Shown here piece by piece: positions 1-10,256 of a stretch of 64,000 bases of DNA. The stretch comes from Paratinospora sagittata (Eukaryota; Streptophyta; Magnoliopsida; Ranunculales; Menispermaceae). Position 1 is the first letter of the stretch, and each line of letters begins with the position of its first letter. The stretch is taken from NCBI GenBank assembly GCA_035771175.1, contig CM069598.1, positions 14,118,539 through 14,182,538 on the forward strand, read 5' to 3'. The position numbers and the translations under genes were made by a program. The notes beneath the pieces are model-generated. The model saw nothing but the letters and a program-made list of their open reading frames with translations. It did no database searches and was not told where the DNA came from.

Positions 1-169
1 TATTTTGCTTTTAGGCTCCACATGGTACAACACTTGCAAAAGCATTTTGTTAGTAATAGTCTATATTTTGCTTACAATTATTAGCAATATATATATTTGG
101 CTCATAATTTTTTCTCATCTCGTACAATAGAGATTAATTTTCAAACCTACTAAAGTTTTCTAATAGGAA

Positions 170-332
170 AATGTTGAAGTGACACTTATTTTGTACATTT
201 AAAGTGTACATTGTCATTAATACATTATTGAATTATCTCGAATCATGTACTAATACATAATTTAAGGTAATCCAATAGTATATAAAAGTAATGTACACTA
301 TAAATATACAAAATGAATGACAATGTAACATT
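170..332. mobile_element. Fold-back MITE, copy 1
   Basis: The two halves are imperfect inverted copies over nearly their whole length. The left end reads AATGTTGAAGTGACA and the right end, reverse-complemented, AATGTTACATTGTCA. The inner parts share TTTGTACATTT/TTTGTATATTT and AGTGTACATT. A second member with the same core (ATTGAATT, then GGTAATC, then AATAGT) lies at 48666-48813. There is no coding capacity, so this looks like a non-autonomous DNA transposon. The superfamily cannot be set because no target duplication is clear. Confidence 0.6.
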
Positions 333-939
333 ACTCTTTCTAATATAAGGGATTTAGGGTTTCCTCATCTTATTAATTATATAAGATAATTACAATCTAT
401 AAATAAGAGTCCTCAAATCTGCTCATAAATGCTTGTATATTCTTTTCCATTAAGATTGCAAAAGAGCTAACGTTTGAAAGACGAAACAGTGATTAAAGAT
501 CATTCCGCAAGGTCTAAGCGACAACGCATTATTTCTTTATTTTATTCTTTTATGTTTTTTCAAGAAAAAACTTATAAAAAATTTACTTTTTGAAAAAGCT
601 GATTTTCTCAAACTTTTCCGAAAATTGAAAAAGTGTTTTTTCAACCATAAGTTGCTCACTGAAAAAGATAAGTGGACATGATTTCAACTCAAAATTTTAG
701 TACATATTACTGAAATATATGTTGGATGCTTTTAAATCGCATATTGATTCGTAAATCAAAGACATTCAATGTATGTATGTATGTAATAGGTTGTTTGTTG
801 AAATGAGTGCTAAAAATATATGCTAAATAGCATTCATCTTGGTTAAAAACAGATGTTGTTAAACGCCTTTAAAACTACTTTTGGTCATACGAAACTTAAA
901 TAAGCACTCTTAAGATTTACAAAGGCCTGAATAAAGTGA

Positions 940-1062
940 GATCAAATCCAATAGGTATTAAATGATCCCTTAAAATAGCTTTCCACATAGAATTGAATCG
1001 TCAACCTTATAGTCGAGAAGAGATGCCTTTACCATGAGCCAAGTGATGATCCGCCAAAAAAT
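940..1062 (-). repeat. tRNA-derived SINE relic
   Basis: On the minus strand there is an A-box-like TTGGCTCATGGTAAAGG followed about 30 bases later by a B-box-like GGTTGACGATTCAATTC, the spacing and order of a tRNA-type internal promoter. No clear tail or target duplication is visible, so this is a degraded or partial copy. It could also be an old tRNA pseudogene. Confidence 0.4.
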
Positions 1063-1744
1063 TAATTAGTTAGGATTTCATTCTGAAGGCCCTATCTTCC
1101 CCTGTGAAATGGACTGTGCATGTGCCTGAAGAACATTATGAAAAAATAAAAAAGTGAAGCACTTCCTATGTAATATCTGAATGTTTATTGCATGTGGGCC
1201 GGAAAGTTTTTCTTTTTGGGGATCTTATACATCAACTTGAGCTCTTAATAAGAGGGGTTTTGACAATGTGGGCCAGAGCATAGGCTTATCTGTTGCGCAC
1301 CATGTGCCACGGACCGAAAGCCACGGCACCATGGGTCCCTGCACAACCAGAACCAGCTTTGCCTTTTGGTTTAATTAATGAAATGCCGACCCACTTTCGT
1401 ATCTCATGCACAGATTAGATGACTCGATACTTTCCATTTTCAATCCCATCTATTTATCCTTGTATTCAAGTCAAATATGTATTTTGATTCCATTTCCATC
1501 TCTCTCTGTCGCTCTCTGCCTTACGTTACTTTCCATTATTATTCTAAACCCACATCAAGTGGACACCAAATAGGCAACCTCATTTTATATGATTATTAGG
1601 GTGGCAATGTTTATCCGGTTCTCCACTTTTGTTTGACCTAATTTAAAATAGATATTGATATTATAAAACTAACAAAAATATGAAGAAGATCTAAGAAACA
1701 AATTTAAAATTAGGCTATGTATAGACAAGAGTAAACAAACAGCC

Positions 1745-2138
1745 GGGTGTTAACCAGCTTGAATTTTCTAGAATTCAGATCCAATGTGACTCTTTATTTC
1801 TGATCAAGATCATTCTTTAAGTAATGTGATCTCCCTTGGTATCTCAGAGGTCTTGTATCTGATTGTTTGAATCTTATGATCTTGTCTATGGTGTCCATCT
1901 TTCATTGTTGGAGAGAAATTAATGGTACCGTTGATTGGCTTGCTAGCCTTATTGGTAGCTTGAAAGTCATGTTTCCTTCTACTTTTCCTTCTTATCTCCT
2001 CAGCCTTGCTGATAAGGATGCAGGGGGTTTTGTCCTTGTTAGATTGTAATTTTTGGGCCTCTTGGCCTTCCGCGTGTGTGTGTTTTTTTTCCTTGCGTTT
2101 TAATAAAGTTATTTACCTTGCAAAAAAAAAAAAAAAAA
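1745..2138 (+). mobile_element. LINE 3' end with decayed RNase H-like domain
   Basis: One forward frame reads like the C-terminus of a plant LINE-encoded RNase H domain: LEFRSNVTLYF, a stop, then CDLPWYLRGLVSDCL and FHCWREINGTVDWLASL. The REINGTVDWLASL part resembles the conserved end of RNase H, and the frame ends at about 2049. Two in-frame stops precede this segment, at about 1800 and 1819. The element ends in a 17-base A run (2122-2138) preceded by AATAAAG. It is a 5'-truncated dead insertion, and no reliable target duplication was found. Confidence 0.7.
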
Positions 2139-3064
2139 CCCGATGTTCTGCTATTTTATGCCTGATTGCATTTAATTTTGAAGTTAATTTTTATTAAACT
2201 TTAACTCAAGTAAAAAAAAAAAAAACTTTGTTAAAAATCTCATGCAACTTGATTTTCAAATTTAATCAAGCATGCAAGGATTTCTTCAAGCTAAGTACAT
2301 ATATAGCATAGGTTTTTTTTTTTTTTTTAATATTGTAAATTATTTTTTCAATCACCTTCAAAAGGGGTAAGTGGATCCTTGTAGATAAGGATTTGGCTTT
2401 GGCTTCTAAATGTACCTAGCCTAAAGTATGCTAATTACAAGAGGGCTCATTCCTCCACGCACCATGCTACACATAACATTTATATAAATAGCCTTAGATT
2501 GTGTTCAAAGATTTTTTCATAAGAAAAAACTACATATAAATATATAGAAATTCTAAATCTACGTGAGAAAGAAGATCCATTCAGCTAATTTCAGTATATT
2601 TACAGTCAAATTTGTTTCTACATATATGGACGGACCTTATCTCTAAATTTGACTTAGCTTTCTACGAAGGTTAGCAACCTCATCAAAAAAACAAGTTGAC
2701 TTCACCATCCTTTTTAACTCGCACGTGCGACAAATCGCCGCCACTTGACCTTCAAAAAACCCTTCAAAGACCGTCAAATCAGCAGCAGCAGCCATTAGCC
2801 AGCCAGAGACGCAATTGGACCGACCATTCTTTTCTACGCAGCAACCACGCACCTTGAAACACACGAAGATCCGTATCCAACAAAACGACACGTATACATA
2901 TCTTATTGCAAACACGACGTGGTGGATTATAAGAAGAGAAACGTACCGGACTTGGAAGTTACAAAGGTGTTTCGAATACTTCCCCATCAGTCTCTTTTTG
3001 TGTCCATATCTAAATATCACGCAAAAAGAAAAAAACCAGTATTTTTTTTTTTGGGTTTCTGGTG

Positions 3065-3162
3065 TATAAAATTGATGGAAGAAGAAGCTGCGTAGGGGAA
3101 TGTTGGTTAGAAGAGAAGAGAAGATAAAGCTAAAGAAGAACGCATTTTGAAACCCTAACCCT
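3065..3162 (+). promoter_or_regulatory. TATA box and telo-box upstream of the PLAC8 gene
   Basis: TATAAA lies at 3065-3070, about 150 bases before the start codon. A telo-box-like AAACCCTAACCCT lies at 3150-3162, about 55 bases before the ATG and so probably in the 5' leader. Telo-boxes are known in leaders and promoters of many plant housekeeping genes. Their role here is inferred from position only. Confidence 0.45.
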
Positions 3163-3216
3163 GACCCTAGTTTTTTTGGTTCTCCGATTGGGGGTTGAGG
3201 GGGAAGGTAGAGATTA

Positions 3217-6200
3217 ATGGAGGAATCGGAGAAGCAAGAAGGGAAGGTGGTGGTTAATGGTGGAGAAGAAGAAGAAGAAGAAGAAGAGGAAGAGAGGTTA
3301 GTGGAAGGAATGGCGGTGTTGGATTTCGATATGCTGTGTGCGACGGTGGCGATGCAAGCGCAGGCGTCAGGGGAAAGATGGGGAAAATTGGAGAATGGAG
3401 GAGGAGTTCAGAGGATGTGGGAAGGAGAGGTTTTCGATTGCTTCGATGATCGTCGGATCGCTCTCGAGACCGCTTGGTGAGTGAGGTTTTGTTTTTCTGC
3501 CTTTTTAAGGATTTAAGAGCCAAAAGCTTGTGATTTTTTTTTTTTGGGTGATTGTGGTTGGTTTTGGGAAATTTGTTCGAGAGGAAAAGTAGGGATTGAA
3601 ATTTTAGGTCTTTTGATGTATATAGGGAGATTTTTCTTGAAATGTCTTTGAAGGGAACTTTCGTTCTTCAAATGGCAAAAGGGGGCTTTCGGTTTCATTC
3701 CTGTTGCTTTAAATTTTTTTGTTTTATTATTTATAAGAGCATAATTTGTTCAAGACTGGAAGATTTTCCTAGATATTGAAGACTTAATATTAATTGAATT
3801 GGGTTTTTTTTTTTTTTTTTTTTTTTTTTGCAGTTGTCCGTGCTACAGATTTGGGAAGAACATGCGCAGAGCTGGGTTTGGCTCTTGCTTTCTTCAGGTA
3901 TTTTTTTTTTTAATTGGTTTCTTGGAAAAAAAACCTATGTAATTTGACGCGTGGGGCCAAATGCATGATATTTATTGTTATGCTTATAACAGCTATTACT
4001 GGGCCAGGCTCAAGTTTCTACCAAATATTAACGTATAACAACTAATTGTGGCAGGATTTTATGTTCAGAAAGTTTTGCATCTTTAATGCATAATCCTCTT
4101 CATTATTAAGTATAGATGCGTTAAATCTCGGAAGTATTTGCTACTAATAATAAAAATTATTTGATTTATTTATTTATTTATTTTGTTTTATAAAATCCCT
4201 GGTGGATAAGCGGTCAACAACTGCTAGCTCTAACAGTTAAGGCATCCGCCACATCCCAGGAGGAATGGGTTCGAGTCTCCCCAGTACCCTAAATGTGGGA
4301 AATGGGCCGTGAATGCTACTTCCCCTTGGCTCTTTGGGTTCATATGTCCAGGTCCACTTTGGGTTCTTTGGGTCCCATTTATCGAACGTCGCAATGCTCT
4401 GCTATTCCCTCTGACCAACATTCTAATTACCAAAAAAAAAAAAGAAAAGAAAAAAAAGCACTTTAATTTATTGCAGAACTGTTCCCATTTGTCTTATTCA
4501 ACCATATTCAAAATTGAGTCAAATCGTTTCAATGTTAATCGATGTAACTGAATTAAAATAGGATCTCTAATTGGAGATGTGGGTAATGTTTAATCTTGTT
4601 ATATATCAAATTACATGCATTTTGCTTCGGTTGTGGTTGTTAGGCTTGGTTTGGCATGTTTTAAAGTAGAATAACATGCTTTGGATGAATAAAAAATTTG
4701 CTTCTAGTAATTTCTGATTCCTTTGATTTGCTTTTTACAGGGAACTGTATATTTTGTGCTTGTGTTCGCTGCTCTTCTGAGCTTTGTTGCATTTGGTGTT
4801 ACCAAGCAGCACTTCTATTTATATTTGGCAGTTGCATTCTCCGTTTCAGCTGGAACATATTTGGGTTTCTTTCGCAAACAGATCAGAAAACAGTTTAACA
4901 TTAAGGTAGATATTGTTATCCTTTAAGCTAATCTCCAATTTCTCTATGACCTTTCTAGTATGCTTTTGTGTTGGTTAATGGCCACAAAATTTTTTCTTTT
5001 CTCTCATTAGTAGTCGTGGTGGTAGTAGTACTACTAGTAGTTGTTGTCGTTGTTGTCTTTCTTTCTTTATCTTTTTTCTGTACTTTTCTTTTTTCTAGAT
5101 GTTTTTTTTCATGAGTTTGGTGATGCAGTATATTCAGTTGTGGATTGTTTTTATCCTGGTGATCGTAGATTTGTTAAGTTTTCCAGTGATAGTAGCGATA
5201 CCAACTCAACATACTCATATGAAGCATTGATTTCTCCTACATTTTCGATAATTGTTAATGAGATTTGCCTGCTTTTTATTTATGGAGAAATATATCCATC
5301 ATGGCCTTCATTCTCTGTTTCTGTTTGTTCTTTACTTCACCAAGTATGATGATGTCGTTGTTGCCCTCAGAGCATTTTTTTTTAGGTGTCTGCAACTTGT
5401 TCTTGTGGGTGATTCTTTTGAATGTGTGATTTCTTTCTGCAATCCTTATGAACCAGAAAAATCACTTTCTGGAAAGTATATCACGGCTCCTCCATGAATA
5501 TTACATTTTCAGGATCATAAACATCTTCTCAGTTGGATCTGTTGGTTCAAGGATGGCTTTGACAAGGGTTTCAAATTTCCATGCTGTTTGTTTTTTCCTC
5601 TTTTGTTTTTGACTAATTTTGGGACTAGGTTCAGGCATGCTAAGTGTAAAGTATACAGTGATGGGCAAGGTATCCTAGTCCTTGGACAGGTAGAAGTTTT
5701 GGGGTTGACTATTGGGTTGAGAGTCCAATTCTAAAGTACTGGCTAAAGTTTGAAAATTAATCTTGGATAAATTATCTCTATTTGCCTTATTGACTGCATC
5801 ATTCCCTTTAAGTAGCTTTTTTAATCAATAAGCTCCTTGAAACTATAAATTCAATTCAATTAAACTAAGTTTTTTACTAACTACATGGGGTCGGCTCCTA
5901 CAAAACAATGAAGAGACTTATAAATTTTTCTTGGTGGGTTATGGAAAGAGCTTGTTTTCCCAGGTGTTATGTGGCTCAGGGCTTAGAAAAATGGTATTCA
6001 TAAATAAAATTCTTTTAGGATAGTAGATTTGGTTGGGGTTTAGAAAAGTGATGTGGAGTCCTTCAAGGAAGTAATCCTGGTTGCAACCAAGGAGTTGGCC
6101 CAATGTTGTGGGCAAGGCTATACTAAGATATGTTGGGAGAGGCGTTATGAGCATTGAGGAAGTTGAGGAAGCTTACTTAGGTTTGTTATGGGCAGTGGTC

Positions 6201-7032
6201 AACGTTAGGTTTGTGGATGGATAGTTGGGTTGTGATAATAGTATCAAGTTGCCACCTGCATTGACCACCATCATAGTTAGTTTCACTTCTAATCACTTAG
6301 GTGTTTCTCTAGGCAGATGGTATGGTTTCTTGGTAGTTTTCAGATTTTAACAATTTAAATTCAGTTTATAGACGTATCATAGAAATATCTCAAAATTCTT
6401 TTCTTACAAGTTCAATATTAAAGAGGGGACGGGTACCCTCCTAGTGTATGAGGCTCCTGCAATTGCGGGATTTGTGGAAGGGGCGATGTATGCAGCTTTC
6501 CCTTCACATAGAGAGGCTATTTCGGATTTGAACCCGTGACCTCCAACTCACAACAAAGTGTTACGCTTTGGGCCTGACCATCTCGTACAAACACAAATCT
6601 TAAAACAAAAGAAAAAAATAATTGCATATCTTAAGAATCAACACATTTTTTTATTTTTATGTTTGTTTTTTTGCAAAAATTACCACTCAACTAGCAAATA
6701 ATGAGACATTGTAAAATGTTGTCACTATTGTTTAAGGCTTTAACTTTATAATTGTCTCTTAGAATTGAGTTGAGTTGAATTATCTCTTAGAAAATTTTAA
6801 GATTTTCCTTGGGGCATTTACAAGTTATTTAAATTTCAAAAAGTTGAAATTATTAATATTATATGTAAATATTATACACATGCATCATTTGATTTATTTA
6901 ATATTTTGTGTTTAGACCATCCATGTCCAGGAATGCATACCTTGCCAAAACTAGGTAAATCACCTAGGCATTACAGTACACCTTTTAAGCCCTCTTTTGA
7001 AAAGTCCCCCAATATTAAAAAGGTTTGTTTAT

Positions 7033-7072
<40 letters not shown>

Positions 7073-9139
7073 AGAGTAAACAAACAATTGTATTAAAAAT
7101 GAGCATAGAGAAAACAAGTTCAACAAGCAAAATGAGTACCAGCAGTACTCAAGTACAAACAAGAAACAAAAACAAAACAAAGTCCACCAACCCCAAAAAG
7201 AACAAAAACCTCAGTATAAGCAATCTCCCCAATTCCTAAACCATTCATTAAGTTAATTGTAAAAGCCACTAACCACAAACTTGCAAGAAGCAACATATCA
7301 TTCCACACTTCTTGAAAGCCCATCAAAAACACGATGGTTGCGTTCCATCCAAATAAGCCAAAGGGTAGCAAGGTTCGCCGTCCTCGTGACTTTAACTTGT
7401 CTACCATTAAACCCCTGGATGTGATTAGCCGAGAGAGCCTCCTCCATCGACGTTGGGAGGGAAAAATCTATTCCCGATTCGAGTCTGCCATTCACCCCAT
7501 GGTCTTAAGGAAAAGGGGCATTTGAAGAAAAGATGAGCAACATCATCTGCACTACCAACACACAACGAGCAACAATGAGGAAGCAAAAACATAAACGATA
7601 ATTTCCTCTAAAGCTCATCACCCATGCTAAGCTTGTTATGGGCCAAGATCCACCTAAACATTTTAACCTTTGATGGAACATGAGCTTCCCAAATCAAAAT
7701 AGCCAATGGGAATGTGGGAAAAGAGAGGTCAGTTCACTTGTTTATGTTCAAACAACATAATAACTTACTATTTGTCAAAAGTAGTCGTTATTCTCATTTC
7801 TCACATTATAGGAATCTATTTCCTGTCAAAAACTATGTGAAAACAAGATTAGGCGTCTAGATATGGGCATTTGGATAGAAAGGAACAATAGGATCTATAA
7901 TGATTGTTATAGTGATAGTAGCAGACTGTGGGATCAGGCCCTATTTTTGTTTGTAAACTGGGTCAGTTCATGTAAGCTTTCTCTAGGGTATAATTTTGGG
8001 GATTGGATGTTCAACTGGAACTTCATTCTCGAATCTTTGTAACTACCAAATGGTACACCTCGTCCGGTCGTCCCTTTGTCTTTGGATATTAATTATATAT
8101 ATAAATAGTAAGTTTCCTGTCAAAAAAAAAAAAAGAAAAGAAAAAGCTCTTTGTTATCAACTACTTTAATGGTTTAGATGACAGTGCTTTGTCGACTACT
8201 TTCATGTATTTAATTTCAAGTCAAATTTTGAGGAACTTTCAGGTGCCCTTTTCTCTGTTTTAGGAGTCTGTTTGGATAAAGATAAACCAAGATGTCCTAG
8301 AACTTTTATATGAGTGGACAATCAGACCTAGTTGTCCAAAAGTGGATGTTTGGGAATATCCATTGATGGCCGATGATTAGTTTTGGTTGACCAGCTGCGC
8401 AGGGCATGGAAAGAACAAAATTGTTAAAAGAAAAAATAATTGTTGAAGCGTCATTTTTTGGTTTAGTCTAACCTGTGTCAGTTAACAATGCTCTTTCTAT
8501 TGGCATCTTTTCCCGATAACTGCTCTGATCTAGTGATCTAGCTTCAAGACGTATTAGAACTTTTCCTTAACTCATTATATGCTGCTGTGACCTCCAGGCT
8601 GATGTCAGGAGCTAATGGCTGCTATGTTGTAATTTGCCTTACAGTCAGGTTATATTGTTTCTGATTGTGGAATAATTGCCTCTGCAGGGTAGGGATAGTT
8701 CTTTGGATGATTGTATGAACCATCTAATCTGCCCGTGCTGTACATTATGCCAGGTGCGTTTTCTTGTAAAATCTCTTTCTTATGGACTAGATAGATAGAA
8801 AGAAAGAAAGAAAGAAAGAATCGTTGGCTAACATGTGAGAGATTGGTTTAGTAACAACGAGATATCCCTGTTTTGTGAGCGCAGGAGTCCAGAACATTGG
8901 ACATCAACAATGTTCAAGATGGTGTGTGGAGAGGTAGGGGGGACACGATATGCATAGGAAGTAGCGGGGGAGTGAGCAAATCCTTGTTCGAGAGACATCC
9001 GGAAGCAACTGAGTCGCCTCCTGATCCATGCAGTATGCAAAGAGAAGCAGAAGTAAATAGGAGGAGGGATGATCACTCATGGAGCGTAGATCCAGATAGC
9101 CATTCAGACCCCTTGGTTCCTTCATCCATCAAATTGTAG
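3217..9139 (+). CDS. PLAC8 (cysteine-rich) family membrane protein, 5 exons
   Basis: Exons 3217-3476, 3834-3897, 4741-4905, 8688-8753 and 8885-9139 join at GT-AG sites into one 269-residue frame. After an acidic N-terminus with a run of ten Glu (about 17-26), the PLAC8 core starts with CCPCYRFGKNMRRAGFG (87-103). Two hydrophobic spans follow (about 109-128 and 133-153), then a second cysteine cluster, ICPCCTLCQE (about 177-186). A conserved-looking tail NNVQDGVWRGRGDTICIGS is followed by a variable end. The CCxxC-like clusters around membrane spans are typical of PLAC8/DUF614 proteins, whose plant members include cell-number regulators and cadmium-resistance-like proteins at the plasma membrane. 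The overall layout resembles the Arabidopsis PLAC8 subgroup with a long N-terminus; that is from memory. Substrate or exact role cannot be inferred. Intron 4 (4906-8687) is enlarged by retroelement debris. Confidence 0.9.
4198..4460 (+). repeat. tRNA-derived SINE in intron 2 of the PLAC8 gene
   Basis: A tRNA-like head (GTTAAGGCATCCGCC, then B box GGGTTCGAGTCTCC at about 4266-4280) is followed by an unrelated body. It ends in an A-rich tail (about 4428-4458). Head, body and tail are in SINE order on the plus strand. The target duplication was not resolved because the flanks are low-complexity T-rich DNA. Confidence 0.6.
6422..6590 (-). repeat. Au-like SINE
   Basis: Read on the minus strand, the element has a tRNA-like head with B box GGTCACGGGTTCAAATCC (about 6524-6541). 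It continues with AGCCTCT, a purine-rich AAGGGAAAGCTGCATACA stretch, CCCCTTCCACAAATCCCGC, then GCAGGAGCCTCATACACTAGG near the end. The order of these blocks matches my memory of the Au SINE family of angiosperms. It lies inside the fourth intron of the PLAC8 gene. No target duplication is obvious. Confidence 0.7.
7025..7746 (-). mobile_element. LINE 3' end with zinc-binding RVT C-terminal domain, antisense in an intron
   Basis: On the minus strand, frames at 7500-7560 read ADDVAHLFFKCPFSLRPW, and 7298-7400 read ATLWLIWMERNHRVFDG. These are hallmarks of the zinc-binding region at the C-terminus of plant LINE reverse transcriptases. A frameshift separates the last part (VWNDMLLLASLWLVAF). The poly-A tail is the 37-base T run on the plus strand (7035-7071). 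TTGTTTATG occurs at 7025-7033 and 7738-7746, a candidate 9-bp target duplication that would fix the insertion as 5'-truncated. It is dead. Confidence 0.8.
7819..8126 (+). mobile_element. Short LINE 3' fragment with 14-bp target duplication
   Basis: One frame reads LDMGIWIERNNRIYND, then LWDQALFLFVNWVSS and NFILESL before a stop (about 7855-8042), a C-terminus typical of plant LINE reverse transcriptases. TTTCCTGTCAAAAA occurs at 7819-7832 and 8113-8126, directly flanking the 280-bp fragment. The insertion has a short TA-rich end (ATATATATAAATAGTAAG) rather than a long A tail of its own. The A run after the right repeat belongs to the target. Confidence 0.8.
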
Positions 9140-10174
9140 GATTTGCAATTGCATTGCTTTGCTTTGCTTTGAAGAAATGATTGTAATGGCCTCTCCCCTA
9201 ATTCTCTCTGATGTATATTTTATTGACTCACTCTTTTTACCCAAATGAAATTCAGGCCACAATCCTTTAGAGGGAATCACCCACGGAGCCCACTTTCAGT
9301 TTCCTTTATTTTTTATTTTTCTAGTTTTCAAGGGCGATTAAAATGGAAGTAAGCTTCTTTATGATATGGAGAACTTTTTCAACTACATGGGTGGGTCGGC
9401 TGTATGAATGCACTTATTTTACTCCGTTCTATTTAAGGTTATGGTTTTTCACAAAATTGACCTCCCTTACAGATCATTATATTACTTTGAAAATGTGGCT
9501 GTTCATTTTGTTTGAAGATGAGGAGGTAAATAAGGTTAGAAGGGTACAAGTTTAAACCATATGACTACTCATAATGTTAAAATTCATTTTTTTTTTTTAA
9601 AGTAGAAGATAGTAATAAATTTTACCAACAATATAAAATTTGAGCATATAATGAGATTTTATTGAAAATTACCAAATTAAAATAAATAAAAGAGGTTGAG
9701 TTCAAATAGGCTGAAAGTTACTCAAAAAAAAAAAGGGAGTTGAAAATGACAAAAAAAATAAAAAATAAAATAAGATTTACTAACATTACAAAAGAAAATT
9801 TATAGTGTCTTGTTACCCATTTACCCATAAATGTATATTTTTATATAAATTTATTTAACAATTTTTTATTAAAAGTAGTGGGTAATTCATGAATTTATGA
9901 TAAAAAGAACACATAATAAGTTAAGAAGTTTTGACTATACAAAATAGTAAATACATATATATATATATATATATACCATTAAATTGCCTCAAATCATGCA
10001 TCAACACATGTAGGTATTAAATATTATTTTAGCATTTTCCGTATAGAAATTAACAGAAACAGAAATTTAATTTTAAACTCATGAAGTTTAAACCCAGGTT
10101 CATGTTACTGCAGGACAGAACAAGCTCTATGCCATTTGATCTTCTAATATTTATAGAGAAATCTTCACGTAGTT
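9140..10174. other. Intergenic region downstream of the PLAC8 gene
   Basis: I see no gene. The stretch is AT-rich with A- and T-runs and a (TA)n tract at about 9954-9974. No perfect AATAAA was found close behind the PLAC8 stop codon, so the polyadenylation site is not placed. Confidence 0.6.
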
Positions 10175-10256
10175 GTGGACGTGCCGGAGTGGTTATCGGG
10201 CATGACTAGAAATCATGTGGGCTCTGCCCGCGCAGGTTCGAATCCTGCCGTTCACG
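10175..10256 (+). tRNA. tRNA-Ser (anticodon AGA)
   Basis: The 82-base sequence folds as a complete class II cloverleaf. The acceptor arm is GTGGACG (10175-10181) with CGTTCAC (10249-10255), then discriminator G. The anticodon stem is CATGA/TCATG (10201-10205, 10213-10217) with loop CTAGAAA and anticodon AGA at 10208-10210. There is a long variable arm (GGGCTCTGCCC) and a T arm GCAGGTTCGAATCCTGC. The A box (TGCCGGAGTGG) and B box (GGTTCGAATCC) are intact, and a T run starting at about 10273 can end polymerase III transcription. There is no intron. CCA is not encoded, as expected for a nuclear tRNA gene. Confidence 0.96.

Larger units (their letters stand above)
1..3060. other. Gene-free AT-rich intergenic region
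   Basis: No coding region can be supported here. The stretch holds a fold-back MITE (170-332), a tRNA-type SINE relic (about 940-1062) and the decayed 3' end of a LINE (about 1745-2138), each listed separately. The part from about 2640 to 3060 is less AT-rich and directly precedes the PLAC8 gene, so it may contain its distal promoter. Short open frames on both strands there have no recognisable domain and overlap each other. Confidence 0.7.
4906..8687 (+). other. Long fourth intron of the PLAC8 gene with nested retroelements
   Basis: The donor AAG|GTAGAT and acceptor CTGCAG|GGT keep the reading frame. The intron holds an Au-like SINE (6422-6590, minus), a LINE 3' end (7035-7737, minus) and a second LINE 3' end (7833-8112, plus). 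I recognise nothing in 4906-6420 beyond T-rich and low-complexity sequence. Confidence 0.75.

Noticed and set aside
3254..3523. Open frame on the minus strand opposite PLAC8 exon 1
   Set aside because: It is the antisense shadow of the Glu-repeat exon and reads low-complexity Pro/Leu; the spliced plus-strand gene explains the region.
5041..5497. Two overlapping open frames of 80-100 codons in the PLAC8 intron
   Set aside because: They are T-rich hydrophobic translations (Phe, Leu, Ser) without a domain, inside an intron with good flanking splice sites.
5895..6400. LINE-like coding remnant (a WKELVFPGVMWL type reading)
   Set aside because: Frames are broken everywhere and no conserved motif could be placed, so the resemblance is too weak to report.
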